NCBI GenBank assembly: GCA_947476295.1
Contig: CANJQC010000043.1
Coordinates: 1-38,700 of the forward strand
Length of the DNA: 38,700 nt
Direction of reading: 5' to 3'
From: Planctomycetaceae bacterium
GTDB lineage: Bacteria; Planctomycetota; Planctomycetia; Planctomycetales; Planctomycetaceae
Of the stretch, positions 26,198 through 33,663 are shown in pieces. The position numbers and the translations under genes were made by a program. How positions within the stretch are numbered: the first letter of the stretch is position 1; each line of letters starts with the position of its first letter. The notes beneath the pieces are model-generated. The model saw nothing but the letters and a program-made list of their open reading frames with translations, was not told where the DNA came from and searched no databases.

Positions 26198-26977
26198 ATG
26201 ATTTTGGATGAACGTCGCGCAAAAATACTGAAAATTGCTGAAGAATCTGGATTTGTGTCACTTCAGCGGCTGGTGACTGAAGTTGAAGCAAGCGAGTCCA
26301 CGATTCGACGGGATTTGGAATTTCTTGACGCGATGGGCCAGATTCAGCGGACGCGTGGAGGCGCTTCGTTTTTGGGGGATTCATTGTCTGATTTTGATGC
26401 GAGGGTTGGCCGCGCGTCTCTTGAAAAACAACAAATTGCTCGTCGTGCGGCGGACTTGATTTCGTCCGGTGAAACAGTGCTGCTCGATGGCGGGACGACG
26501 ACATTGGAGGTTGCACGTTACTTAACAGGCAAGTCCCTGCAGATTCTCACCAATTCTTTACCCATTGCTTCGCTATTGATGAACCGTCCTGAAGTGGAAT
26601 TGATTTTTATCGGCGGTTACGTCTATCCCAAGACCGGTGTTGCGCTGGGCGAGCAGGCGGTGGAAGCTTTGCGGAAAATGCACGCCAGTCGGTTGGTGAT
26701 GAGTACAGGTGGAATAACGGCGGAAGGTCTTTTCAATAGTAACGCTCTGTTGGTCGATACAGAGCGACAGATGATCCGTGCTGCGGATCGAGTGACATTA
26801 GTGGCGGACAGCAGCAAGTTCGGACAGCGAGCGTTATCGATGCTTTGTCCGTTAAGTGACGTGCATGAAATTGTGACGGACGATGGAGTGTCCGATGAGT
26901 GGCGGGCAGTGATGGAGTCCGCCAGCGTTCGCATGGAGGTTGTTGAAACTGTGGCGCATGCGGCTCGCGTGCGATAA
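26198..26977 (+). CDS. DeoR-family transcriptional regulator of the BMC operon
   Basis: The protein has 259 aa. Residues 1-57 are the DeoR winged helix ([11 protein letters not shown]…[12 protein letters not shown]), with the family signature S-T-I-R-R-D-L. Residues 75-235 are the sensor domain (DeoRC, ISOCOT fold) with [12 protein letters not shown], and I-L-T-N-S-L-P near residue 115. Ligands of this family are usually sugar phosphates. First gene of the operon, 14 bp before pduL, which matches the PVM-type locus where a DeoR gene precedes the shell genes. It probably represses the operon until fuculose/rhamnulose-1-phosphate or a related intermediate appears (inference). Confidence 0.92.
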   Translation: MILDERRAKILKIAEESGFVSLQRLVTEVEASESTIRRDLEFLDAMGQIQRTRGGASFLGDSLSDFDARVGRASLEKQQIARRAADLISSGETVLLDGGTTTLEVARYLTGKSLQILTNSLPIASLLMNRPEVELIFIGGYVYPKTGVALGEQAVEALRKMHASRLVMSTGGITAEGLFNSNALLVDTERQMIRAADRVTLVADSSKFGQRALSMLCPLSDVHEIVTDDGVSDEWRAVMESASVRMEVVETVAHAARVR

Positions 26978-26991
26978 AGTTGGAGCGACTT

Positions 26992-27774
26992 GTGGCGACA
27001 GCAACATTGAATCCTGCGGACGTGGAACGAGTCGTTCGTGACGTTCTCAATCGGCACCTTGCCGCCCGATCCAGTGGTTCACCAGCGAAAAGCTCAAGTG
27101 GTGATATCCCCGTGCTGCGCTCTGCACCGGCACCATCAACGAGCATGTTGAGTCCAACTGTGTCGGCGGGCAAGCGGAATCCTCTGGTTGTCAATATCTC
27201 AGCACGGCATGTGCATTTGACTCAGGAGCACGTCGAGATTCTCTTTGGCAATGGTGCTACGCTAACGCCGGAGAAGGATCTCTATCAGGACGGTTACTTT
27301 GCCGCGAAGGAAACAGTCGCTGTTGTCGGGCCGCGTCGGCGGATGCTGCCAAACGTTCGAGTCCTCGGGCCATGCCGTGAAGATTCACAGGTCGAATTGG
27401 CATTTACGGACGGCATTTCCCTGGGGATCGATTTACCAGTACGAGTCAGCGGCAACGTCAAGGGAACACCCGGTTGCGTTCTGATGGGGCCGCATGGGGT
27501 CGTCGAGTTGAAACATGGTGTCATCAGAGCGATGCGACACGTTCACATGGGGCCGGATGACCTGACCTACTACGGCGTGGCGAATGGCGATTATGTCCAC
27601 CTGCGAATTGAATCACCCGGATGCACGACGGTCCTTGAAGACCTTGCGGTGCGAGCCGCCAAAGGTATCAAACTGGAAGTCCATCTGGATACCGACGAAG
27701 GCAACGCCTGCAACCTGGAGAACGCATCGAAAGTGGAACTGGTGAAACCGGAACCGTGTCAGTGTAAACACTGA
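26992..27774 (+). CDS. pduL: PduL-type phosphate acyltransferase with encapsulation peptide
   Basis: The protein has 260 aa. GTG at 26992 is chosen because GGAG ends six bases upstream; TTG 26980 is the alternative. Residues about 6-25 ([18 protein letters not shown]) form an amphipathic helix typical of encapsulation peptides. A Ser/Pro-rich linker follows. The catalytic barrel contains two metal motifs: I-S-A-R-H-V-H-L-T (about 68-76) and A-M-R-H-V-H-M-G-P. PduL moves acyl groups from CoA to phosphate; here the expected step is lactyl-CoA to lactyl-phosphate, regenerating CoA in the lumen. The C-terminus ends C-Q-C-K-H, an unusual paired-cysteine tail. Length and helix fit other BMC PduL proteins. 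Confidence 0.93.
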   Translation: MATATLNPADVERVVRDVLNRHLAARSSGSPAKSSSGDIPVLRSAPAPSTSMLSPTVSAGKRNPLVVNISARHVHLTQEHVEILFGNGATLTPEKDLYQDGYFAAKETVAVVGPRRRMLPNVRVLGPCREDSQVELAFTDGISLGIDLPVRVSGNVKGTPGCVLMGPHGVVELKHGVIRAMRHVHMGPDDLTYYGVANGDYVHLRIESPGCTTVLEDLAVRAAKGIKLEVHLDTDEGNACNLENASKVELVKPEPCQCKH

Positions 27775-27800
27775 GAGTGTTCAGCAATCGCAGGCAACAC

Positions 27801-27824
27801 ACTGAAAACTGAAAACTGAAAACT
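27801..27824. repeat. 7-bp tandem repeat ACTGAAA, 3.4 copies (pduL/BMC-H spacer)
   Basis: Three exact heptamers plus ACT fill the middle of the spacer. Related ACTGAAAACT words recur at 33616-33632 and near 35585 in other spacers of the same operon. Confidence 0.85.
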
Positions 27825-27904
27825 TTGTCACTCGGAGAGTGACGTTCCTTTGTTGCCGATCTCGTTTCAGGATGGAAGCGTGCAAAGGCTGGAGTAAATT
27901 TGAA

Positions 27905-28210
27905 ATGGCAAAGTCAATGGAAGCATTGGGAATGATCGAAACGAAGGGCTTCGTGTGCATGCTCGAAGCCATCGATGCAATGCTGAAAGCTGCCAATGTG
28001 CAGTTGGTTGCGTGGGACAAAATCGGCAGCGGATTTGTCACAGCATTCGTCTCCGGTGATGTCGGTGCAGTGAAAGCTGCTGTTGAAGCTGGAGCTGCCG
28101 CCGCATCAAAACTTGGACAGGTCGTCAGCGTAGAAGTGATTCCTCGTCCGCACGAGGAACTGTCAGCGTTCCTGCCAAAGCCAAAGTCGGCTGCTCCGGC
28201 AAAGAAGTAG
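27905..28210 (+). CDS. BMC-H shell protein 1
   Basis: The protein has 101 aa from ATG 27905; the frame extends upstream to 27839 but the added residues are not BMC-like. The single Pfam00936 domain spans [12 protein letters not shown]…A-A-N-V-Q-L-V…[17 protein letters not shown]…V-I-P-R-P-H. The pore loop reads K-I-G-S-G-F, the classical BMC-H type. The 15-residue tail ([15 protein letters not shown]) is basic. It makes hexagonal tiles of the microcompartment facets and passes small polar metabolites. It pairs with a second BMC-H 100 bp downstream. Confidence 0.95.
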   Translation: MAKSMEALGMIETKGFVCMLEAIDAMLKAANVQLVAWDKIGSGFVTAFVSGDVGAVKAAVEAGAAAASKLGQVVSVEVIPRPHEELSAFLPKPKSAAPAKK

Positions 28211-28229
28211 ACATTATCCGCATTCCTTA

Positions 28230-28261
28230 TTTGAGATTTGAAATTTGAAATTTGAAATTTC
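28230..28261. repeat. 7-bp-period repeat TTTGAAA between the two BMC-H genes
   Basis: One TTTGAGA, three TTTGAAA and a TTTCGAA-like unit follow one another. The tract contains the inverted pair GAAATTTGAAATTTC and occupies almost the whole spacer, ahead of the BMC-H2 start. Confidence 0.8.
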
Positions 28262-28310
28262 GAATCCCATGAACCCGATTCAACTTGAACTTTTTTCGGA
28301 ACAACGACCA

Positions 28311-28577
28311 ATGAACGAAGCTATTGGAATGATTGAAACCAAGGGTCTGGTTGCCGCTGTGCAGGCATCAGACGCGATGCTGAAAGCTGCAAACGTCACG
28401 CTTGTGAAGCAGCTCAACATCGGTGCAGCCTATATTACGACCATCATCAAAGGCGACGTCGGCTCTGTTCGTGCTGCTGTTGATGCCGGGGCCGCTGCCG
28501 CTTCACAGTCCGGCGAACTGATATGTGCGCACCTGATCCCGCGACCAGAAGCGTCGTTGCTGGAATCGGTGCTGTAA
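28311..28577 (+). CDS. BMC-H shell protein 2
   Basis: The protein has 88 aa from ATG 28311, chosen because the BMC fold begins exactly there (M-N-E-A-I-G-M-I-E-T-K-G-L). Upstream in-frame ATGs at 28245 and 28269 add residues foreign to the family. The domain is complete, ending V-I/L-I-P-R-P-E-A-S-L. The pore loop is N-I-G-A-A-Y-I, lacking the G-S-G of BMC-H1, so the central pore should differ in size and polarity. PVM-type loci characteristically carry two BMC-H genes in tandem. Confidence 0.95.
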   Translation: MNEAIGMIETKGLVAAVQASDAMLKAANVTLVKQLNIGAAYITTIIKGDVGSVRAAVDAGAAAASQSGELICAHLIPRPEASLLESVL

Positions 28578-28598
28578 TAAAGCCCTCGGCGGTTAAGT

Positions 28599-28731
28599 TA
28601 GGTCCTGCCTGCCGGGCAGGACTTCGGAACCAGATGCAGCGGCACAGACGACAACCTTGCGACATAGAGCGGGCGTCGGTCGCATCACTGGCTCGCCTTT
28701 GGCGAAGGTCCTTTCCGGCAGAAAGGACCTA
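28599..28731 (+). repeat. MITE/REP-like element, family A, copy 1
   Basis: The 133-bp element has terminal inverted repeats TAGGTCCT/AGGACCTA. The left part folds as GTCCTGCC/GGCAGGAC and the right part as a perfect 10-bp stem AGGTCCTTTC/GAAAGGACCT. Its first 28 bases recur exactly, inverted, in copy 2 at 34679-34706, and other blocks (CGCCTT-GGCGA, GTCCTTTCCGGCAGA) are shared. It fills the spacer between BMC-H2 and acetate kinase. Confidence 0.8.
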
Positions 28732-28745
28732 CATGAAACGGTAAC

Positions 28746-29936
28746 ATGAAAGTTCTTGTCGCCAATCTGGGATCGACCAGTTTCAAGTACCGACTGTTTG
28801 ATCTATCGACCGAGTCCCAGCTTGCAAAGGGCGGTATCGATCGAATCGGACAGGCGGGTGCTCTGAGCAGTTGTTCCCTGCAGATCGGAAGCTACAAAGC
28901 AGAGACGCAGCAGTCCGTGTCCACCCATGCGGCCGCTGTCAGCATCTGCCTTGAGCAACTGACGAATGCAGAACATGGCTGTCTGAAATCGGTAGATGAA
29001 GTCGGTGGCATTGGATTCAAAGCGGTCTTTGCAGGCAATCTCAGCGGCGTTCGTATTGTCGATGAGGCATTGCTGCAGAAGATGGAAGCTTTGTCGGATA
29101 TTGCACCAGCTCACAACCCGCCGTATGTGAGGGCCATGCGACAACTGCAACAGGCGTTTCCGCAGATTCCTCTGGTAGCCGCACTGGAAACAGGCTTTCA
29201 CGAAACGATTCCATTCGAACATCGAGCCTACGCGGTTCCGTACGAGTGGTACACAGATTTTGAGATTCGTCGCTGGGGATTTCACGGTGCAAGTCATCGC
29301 TTCATCGCGGGCCGCATCGCTCAGATCCTAGGTCGAAATGATCTGAAGGTCATCAGCTGTCATCTCGGTGGCAGTGCTTCAATCTGTGCGATTCGCAGCG
29401 GCGAAAGTTTTGCAGCGTCGATGGGCATGAGTCCTCAGGGAGGTCTGCCGAACAATAATCGCGTGGGTGATTTCGATGCTTATGCAATTCCGGTAATTAT
29501 GAAACGAACGGGGCTGACATTTGAACAAGTGCTGACGGAGATGTCTTCAAAAGGTGGACTGCTGGGAATCAGCGGACTCAGCGGTGACTGCCGCGACCTT
29601 GAAGAAGCATCGGCCAAAGGTCATGCCCGTGCGGAGAAAGCTTTGAAGCTGTTCGAAGCATCGATTCGATCTTATGTTGGCTCGTACATGGCCCTTCTGG
29701 GCGGAGCAGATGTGATCGTGTTCACCGGGGGGATTGGTGAGAACAGTGAACGCATTCGTACCAACGTCTGCCGTGACATGAAATGGGCAGGCGTGGAACT
29801 GTGCGAACAGAAAAACTCAGGAATGAAGGGTGAAGCCTGCCTGAGCAATGAGACAAGTCGCGTCCAGATCTGGACGGTGCCGACAAACGAAGAACTCGTC
29901 GTGGCACGTCAGACGGCTGCGGCGATTACAAAGTAG
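28746..29936 (+). CDS. ackA: Acetate kinase family enzyme of the microcompartment (divergent active site)
   Basis: The protein has 396 aa, full family length. Conserved: N7 in V-A-N-L-G-S, H180 in W-G-F-H-G-A-S-H, the phosphate loop H-L-G-G-S near 206-210, R239 in N-N-N-R-V-G-D, G-G-I-G-E-N-S near 328-334, and E382/E383 in P-T-N-E-E-L. These align with essential residues of Methanosarcina acetate kinase almost number for number. Different: the G-H-R-V-V-H-G-G segment is G-F-K-A-V-F-A-G (Arg91 equivalent is K92), and D148 of F-D-T-A-F-H is E148 in L-E-T-G-F-H. Expected reaction: acyl-phosphate (lactyl-P) plus ADP to lactate plus ATP. The changes may reflect the larger acyl group. No encapsulation helix is seen. 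Confidence 0.9.
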   Translation: MKVLVANLGSTSFKYRLFDLSTESQLAKGGIDRIGQAGALSSCSLQIGSYKAETQQSVSTHAAAVSICLEQLTNAEHGCLKSVDEVGGIGFKAVFAGNLSGVRIVDEALLQKMEALSDIAPAHNPPYVRAMRQLQQAFPQIPLVAALETGFHETIPFEHRAYAVPYEWYTDFEIRRWGFHGASHRFIAGRIAQILGRNDLKVISCHLGGSASICAIRSGESFAASMGMSPQGGLPNNNRVGDFDAYAIPVIMKRTGLTFEQVLTEMSSKGGLLGISGLSGDCRDLEEASAKGHARAEKALKLFEASIRSYVGSYMALLGGADVIVFTGGIGENSERIRTNVCRDMKWAGVELCEQKNSGMKGEACLSNETSRVQIWTVPTNEELVVARQTAAAITK

Positions 29937-30050
29937 CCATCACGCTCCGCCGTGATGAGCCCCGAGTGAACGACTTTGATCAAGTGGTTTAGGTTCCAGA
30001 ATTAACGACGTCGAGTGACAAAGGCTCCTCACGCGGAGCGTGAGGGCTAC
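29933..30050 (+). repeat. MITE/REP-like element, family B, copy 1
   Basis: The 118-bp element begins GTAGCCaTCACGCTCCGC and ends with the reverse complement type GCGGAGCGTGAGGGCTAC; the arms match over about 28 bp. Its TAG supplies the acetate kinase stop codon. AAA flanks both sides, a possible short target duplication. Copy 2 lies at 36581-36741. Confidence 0.8.
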
Positions 30051-30064
30051 AAAGGGCAACAACC

Positions 30065-30376
30065 ATGTTCTTGGCACGCATTACCGGCAGCCTTGTAGCA
30101 ACTCAGAAAGTTGAGTCGCTCGTGGGCCAAAAACTGTTGCTCGTTGAACCACTGCGAGTCGATGAAAAAGATCAGAAGAGTCTGAAGCCAACCGGCCGGT
30201 CGTTTGTGGTGGTCGATACGGTCGGAGCGGGTGAAGGCGACATCGTTCTGTGCGTTCAGGGCTCCAGTGCTCGGTTGACGCCGGGGACCAAGGAACTTCC
30301 GATCGATGCCGCGATCATCGGGATAGTGGACACGGTGCAGGTGAAACAAAAGACGGTGTTTAAGGCGGGTGAATAG
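30065..30376 (+). CDS. BMC-P (EutN/CcmL) pentamer vertex protein 1
   Basis: The protein has 103 aa. [15 protein letters not shown]…[11 protein letters not shown] is the EutN/CcmL (Pfam03319) start, followed by [23 protein letters not shown] and [11 protein letters not shown]. It forms pentamers that close the icosahedral vertices. It is the most canonical of the three BMC-P proteins here. Confidence 0.95.
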   Translation: MFLARITGSLVATQKVESLVGQKLLLVEPLRVDEKDQKSLKPTGRSFVVVDTVGAGEGDIVLCVQGSSARLTPGTKELPIDAAIIGIVDTVQVKQKTVFKAGE

Positions 30377-30383
30377 ATCACTT

Positions 30384-30460
30384 TGGCGAGCGGCAGGGCG
30401 TCAGCCCTCCGAGGATGAATCAAAAAGTGGTGGGCCGGCGCTTCGCTGGTCCCACCCTAC
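30384..30460 (+). repeat. Palindromic repeat units in BMC-P1/aldehyde dehydrogenase spacer
   Basis: Two hairpins occur: AGGGCGTCAGCCCT (about 30397-30410) and a longer one, GGTGGGCCGGCG/CGCTGGTCCCACC (30429-30456) with one bulge. They look like interspersed repeat units of a further family (D). Confidence 0.55.
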
Positions 30461-30487
30461 GAAACGAAAACCTACCGACGGATTGGG

Positions 30488-30671
30488 AGGCAACAGTATG
30501 CGACACGGAGTTGTCGCGAGACAAAGAGATTTCAATCGTGCAGGCGACAGCAAACGAACAGACGATCCGGAATATCGTGCAGGAAGTTCTGACTCAGCTC
30601 ACCAGCCGCAATGGTACCGCGACGAAGGTGAACGGCTCAGCAGGTCCGGACACTCGATGGGGCGTTTTTAA
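30488..30671 (+). other. Short overlapping ORF with a perfect ribosome site
   Basis: GGGAGG lies seven bases before ATG 30498, but that ATG opens a 57-codon frame ([12 protein letters not shown]…) out of phase with the aldehyde dehydrogenase, overlapping its start. It may be a leader peptide, a chance ORF, or a sign of a frameshift in the dehydrogenase N-terminus. Confidence 0.3.
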
Positions 30672-31977
30672 TACGGTTGATGAAGCCGTTGAGGCTGCTC
30701 AGAACGGTTTCGAGAAGCTGAGTCGCGCCTCATTGGAGGATCGTAAAGCGGCGATCGACATCGTCAAGCAGATCTGCGATGAGCAGGCCGAAGAATTGGG
30801 GCGGCTGGAGTTCGAAGAAACAAAGATCGGTCGCCTTGAACACAAGATTGGCAAGTTGAAGGCCATCAAGGGCGTGCCGGGCATTGAGTTCCTGCGGACA
30901 GACGCGATCAGCGGTTCACATGGGCTGATGATTACCGAGTACGCTCCGTTCGGGGTCATCGGTGCCATCACTCCGGTGACGCATTCGTTGCCAACTCTGG
31001 CTGGCAACTTTGTCAACATGGTGGCTGCCGGAAACACGATCGTCTGCAATCCTCACCCGAGCGGAGCGAAGATTGCCAGCGAAGGTGTGCGACGATTCAA
31101 CAAAGCGATTTTTGCAGCTACCGGCCTCGAAAATTTGGTCAACATCATCGGGACTCCGACAATCGAAACCGCTCAGCAGGTTTTTGATCATCGCGGCGTC
31201 AAGTTGCTGGTTGTGACCGGCGGGCCAGCGGTGGCGCGTGCAGCCCTGCAGAGTCCCAAGCGCGCAATCGTGGCGGGGCCAGGGAATCCACCGGTCGTCG
31301 TCGATGCAACAGCTGACATCGACAACGCAGCTAAGTCGATCGTGGCCGGTGCCGCGTTCGACAACAGTCTGCTGTGCATCAGCGAGAAGGAGGTTTTCGC
31401 TGTTAAGGAAATCTTCGACCAGCTGATGACTGCAGTTTCAAATCACGGCGGATATCGGCTCAACCCGGCTCAGATCGCAGCGTTCACAGCTAAAGCGTTC
31501 GGTCCTCCGAAAGAACCGGGCGGGCATCATGTGCTCAACCGAGATTTCATCGGCAAGGATGCGGCGTGGCTGGCGGCTCAGATTGGTCTGAACATTCCAT
31601 CAAGCACGCTGATTCTGTATGGCGAAACGGATGAACACAATCCTTTTGTTCCTGAAGAGCAGATGATGCCGTTCATCCCGTTCGTACGAGCCAACTGCAG
31701 CGATCACGCGATTGCTCTGGCGAAAAAGTATGAACACGGTTTCGGCCACACTGCGATTATCCATTCTCGCGACGTCCATACGATCACAAAAATGGGCCGC
31801 GTGATGAATACAACGCTGTTCGTCCAGAACGGCCCCTGCATGGCGGGACTCGGTCTTGGCGGCGAAGGCTACCTGTCGTTCAGCATTGCAACTCCCACTG
31901 GCGAAGGCGTGACGAGTCCCATGACGTTCACTCGCCAGCGACGATGTGTGACGGTGAATGATCTGAGGATTATTTAA
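30538..31977 (+). CDS. CoA-acylating aldehyde dehydrogenase (PduP/EutE-like), encapsulated
   Basis: GTG 30538 gives 479 aa starting (M)[20 protein letters not shown], an amphipathic encapsulation helix; longer in-frame starts back to 30415 run through the repeat-bearing spacer. A short linker leads to the dehydrogenase: [32 protein letters not shown] (nucleotide site), and the catalytic cysteine in [12 protein letters not shown] (about 284). The absence of the glutamate general base of hydrolytic aldehyde dehydrogenases fits acyl-CoA release. Expected reaction: lactaldehyde + NAD + CoA to lactyl-CoA. The AAAGAG before the GTG is a weak ribosome site. Confidence 0.9.
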   Translation: MQATANEQTIRNIVQEVLTQLTSRNGTATKVNGSAGPDTRWGVFNTVDEAVEAAQNGFEKLSRASLEDRKAAIDIVKQICDEQAEELGRLEFEETKIGRLEHKIGKLKAIKGVPGIEFLRTDAISGSHGLMITEYAPFGVIGAITPVTHSLPTLAGNFVNMVAAGNTIVCNPHPSGAKIASEGVRRFNKAIFAATGLENLVNIIGTPTIETAQQVFDHRGVKLLVVTGGPAVARAALQSPKRAIVAGPGNPPVVVDATADIDNAAKSIVAGAAFDNSLLCISEKEVFAVKEIFDQLMTAVSNHGGYRLNPAQIAAFTAKAFGPPKEPGGHHVLNRDFIGKDAAWLAAQIGLNIPSSTLILYGETDEHNPFVPEEQMMPFIPFVRANCSDHAIALAKKYEHGFGHTAIIHSRDVHTITKMGRVMNTTLFVQNGPCMAGLGLGGEGYLSFSIATPTGEGVTSPMTFTRQRRCVTVNDLRII

Positions 31978-32035
31978 AATTTTTCAGTGCTCATTTTTCG
32001 GATTAAATCTTACGATTTAGCCGCAATGCGGCGCG

Positions 32036-32187
32036 ATGTGATAGCTTGGGGCAACGCCCCAAGGAAGACGTAACAGAGTTGTCGGAGCCCTGAAGGGGCG
32101 CAATCGGAGACATCAACATTTCGCTCTTTCAGGGCTTTGTAATCTTGAGCCAAAATATACCTAGGGCGTTGACCTAGGCTATCACAT
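32036..32187. repeat. MITE/REP-like element, family C
   Basis: The 152-bp element has terminal inverted repeats ATGTGATAGC/GCTATCACAT that continue imperfectly for about 28 bp, and an inner 9-bp pair AGCCCTGAA/TTCAGGGCT (32086-32094, 32128-32136). It lies in the spacer between aldehyde dehydrogenase and BMC-P2. I recall similar AGCCCTGAAGGGGCG-containing repeats in planctomycete genomes, unverified. Confidence 0.75.
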
Positions 32188-32198
32188 TGTGGGCCTAT

Positions 32199-32221
32199 GG
32201 CCCGAAACTCAGTTTCGGGCC
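32199..32221 (+). repeat. Perfect hairpin before BMC-P2
   Basis: GGCCCGAAAC/GTTTCGGGCC forms a 10-bp stem with a 3-nt loop. It ends 20 bases before the GTG start of BMC-P2 and could modulate its translation or protect the 3' mRNA segment. Confidence 0.7.
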
Positions 32222-32241
32222 TGAACACCGAAAACTCTCCC

Positions 32242-32529
32242 GTGCAAACAGCAAGAATAATCGGACATGCGACAGCGACGCTCAAGCATTCATCTTTAAA
32301 CGGATGGAAGCTGGTGGTGTTGCAGCCTCTGGACATCAACAACGAACCGGATGAGTTTCCACAGTTAGCCATTGATCCTTTGGGGGCTCGCCAGGGCGAT
32401 CATGTCTTCTTTACAAGTGATACGAAATACATTCAGGAATTAACCAGCCGAAAGGATTCGCCGATTCGTTTTTCGGTGCAGGGGATCCTGGATCAACAAC
32501 CGAAGCCAGTGAAGAAACGTGGAAAATAG
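32242..32529 (+). CDS. BMC-P (EutN/CcmL) pentamer vertex protein 2
   Basis: The protein has 95 aa from GTG 32242; the in-frame ATG at 32197 lies inside the hairpin region and adds non-family residues. Q-T-A-R-I-I-G-H-A-T-A-T-L-K-H-S-S-L-N-G-W-K-L-V-V-L-Q-P-L-D is the EutN pattern, followed by I-D-P-L-G-A-R-Q-G-D-H-V-F-F-T-S-D-T and S-V-Q-G-I-L-D. The tail is basic (KPVKKRGK). The aspartate/threonine-rich loop differs from BMC-P1, so mixed vertices are possible. Confidence 0.93.
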   Translation: MQTARIIGHATATLKHSSLNGWKLVVLQPLDINNEPDEFPQLAIDPLGARQGDHVFFTSDTKYIQELTSRKDSPIRFSVQGILDQQPKPVKKRGK

Positions 32530-32579
32530 TCGTCAGCCGGCAGTGTTCAGTGTTGAGCAACACTCAAAAACTGACGACT
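32528..32579. repeat. Nested inverted repeats in BMC-P2/unknown-cargo spacer
   Basis: AGTCGTCAG (32528-32536) pairs with CTGACGACT (32571-32579), enclosing AGTGTT-GAGC-AACACT (32549-32564). The BMC-P2 stop codon overlaps the left arm. Confidence 0.75.
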
Positions 32580-32598
32580 GAAAACCGAAATCTAAACT

Positions 32599-33288
32599 AT
32601 GACCATCAGCGTACAATTTATTGATCAGATCGTCCAGAACGTCATGCGGGAAATGCAAACCCGCGTGCCGACGTTCGCAGCCGCCACACCGACGGTGATG
32701 AAGAAAGCGGCGGAATCAACAACGGAGTCGGTCCAGATTAGCAGCCGAGTTGTCAGTGAAACCGTGCTCATCACCGCCAACGCGGCAGGGCGCGCAATCT
32801 CGCTGCAGCCCGGAGCTGTGGTAACTCCGTCCGGTCGTGAATTTATTCGCAAGAATAACGTGCGGATGACAAGTCAGGTCAGCGGCAAGAGTTCATCTTC
32901 CATCGTCGGAACCTTCATCGTCATCGGCTCAAACACAGCAGTTCATACCGCCGCTTCGGCAGCAGGCTGGAAGACGATCGCAGCATCGACAGAATCTGAA
33001 GCCGCAACTCTCAGCCTCGCAAATCTGTCGCACAGCATCGTCGCCTGCTGCGGCGGTGAACCGTCGGTTGTGGCTTGTTTGCTGAATCGAGACTCGGCCG
33101 TGCGAGCTGCCGTAATTTCTCGCGCGACAAATCTGGTAACACTGACCACCGTGATGAGTCCTCAGGTTGTTTGCTTGGAATCATCCGGCTGGTCTTTCGG
33201 TGACATTCTGCGTCTGCTGCGGTCACTCGCGACACCGTCCGGTGCACCGGCTTACTGGAAAGAAATTTCCACAGGAAGCACACGATGA
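32599..33288 (+). CDS. Uncharacterised BMC protein, putative encapsulated cargo
   Basis: The protein has 229 aa. Residues 4-21 (S-V-Q-F-I-D-Q-I-V-Q-N-V-M-R-E-M-Q) form an amphipathic helix like the encapsulation peptides of PduL and the aldehyde dehydrogenase in this operon. After a linker, residues about 50-92 (V-L-I-T-A-N-A-A-G…G-A-V-V-T-P-S-G-R-E-F-I-R-K-N-N-V) match a short motif I recall from several BMC accessory proteins (…VTPxARD…). Residues about 100-220 contain I-V-A-C-C-G-G-E-P-S-V-V-A-C-L-L-N-R-D-S-A-V-R-A-A and later V-V-C-L-E-S-S-G, which loosely parallels the RpiB/LacAB pattern (CGTGxGxxxAANKxxGIRAA…VLCLG). So it may be a diverged isomerase-like fold. Its stop overlaps the next start (ATGA), so it is coupled to BMC-P3. 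Function unknown. Confidence 0.75.
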   Translation: MTISVQFIDQIVQNVMREMQTRVPTFAAATPTVMKKAAESTTESVQISSRVVSETVLITANAAGRAISLQPGAVVTPSGREFIRKNNVRMTSQVSGKSSSSIVGTFIVIGSNTAVHTAASAAGWKTIAASTESEAATLSLANLSHSIVACCGGEPSVVACLLNRDSAVRAAVISRATNLVTLTTVMSPQVVCLESSGWSFGDILRLLRSLATPSGAPAYWKEISTGSTR

Positions 33289-33566
33289 GAATCATGGAAT
33301 GCATCGGATTGGTAACGTTGTCTCATTGGACTCCCTCACTCAAAGGCGCGAGCTGGAAGCTGGCGGTTCCCTTGATGCACACGGGTTTGAATGGTGATGA
33401 ATCCGGACGGACGGAGCCGGTTATTGTTTACGATGACATGGGAGCGGGCATCGGTAGTTTGATGGCGGTGACAGAAAGTGCCGACGCATCGACTCCGTTT
33501 TATCCGAATTCAAAACCCATCGATGCATACAACGCCGCGATACTGGATACGGTGAGTGTTGAATAA
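33285..33566 (+). CDS. BMC-P (EutN/CcmL) pentamer vertex protein 3
   Basis: The protein has 93 aa. M-R-I-M-E-C-I-G-L-V-T-L-S-H-W-T-P-S-L-K-G-A-S-W-K-L-A-V-P is a divergent EutN start, then V-I-V-Y-D-D-M-G-A-G-I-G-S-L-M-A-V-T-E-S-A-D-A-S and P-I-D-A-Y-N-A-A-I-L-D-T-V. The insertion SHWTPSLKGASW is longer than in BMC-P1. Its ATG overlaps the stop of the unknown cargo gene (ATGA). Three different BMC-P genes and no BMC-T match the PVM-type locus. Confidence 0.92.
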   Translation: MRIMECIGLVTLSHWTPSLKGASWKLAVPLMHTGLNGDESGRTEPVIVYDDMGAGIGSLMAVTESADASTPFYPNSKPIDAYNAAILDTVSVE

Positions 33567-33571
33567 TGTCG

Positions 33572-33632
33572 AGTTTTCAGTAGTCAGTGTTCAGAAAACA
33601 CAGGAACTGCGGCTCACTGAAAACTGAAAACT
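33572..33632. repeat. Inverted repeat of ACTGAAAACT type (BMC-P3/aldolase spacer)
   Basis: AGTTTTCAGT (33572-33581) pairs with ACTGAAAACT (33616-33625), and a further GAAAACT follows. It shares its heptamer with the tract at 27801-27824. Confidence 0.8.
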
Positions 33633-33663
33633 GGCAACAAAATTTTTTTACGAAGTAAAAACC

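Noticed and set aside
28803-29297. 164-aa minus-strand ORF opposite acetate kinase
   Set aside because: Shadow of the conserved kinase frame with no family features.
27781-33640. CRISPR array suggested by short repeats in the operon
   Set aside because: The repeats are 7-bp tandem units or large palindromes between genes, with no regular spacers and no cas genes.
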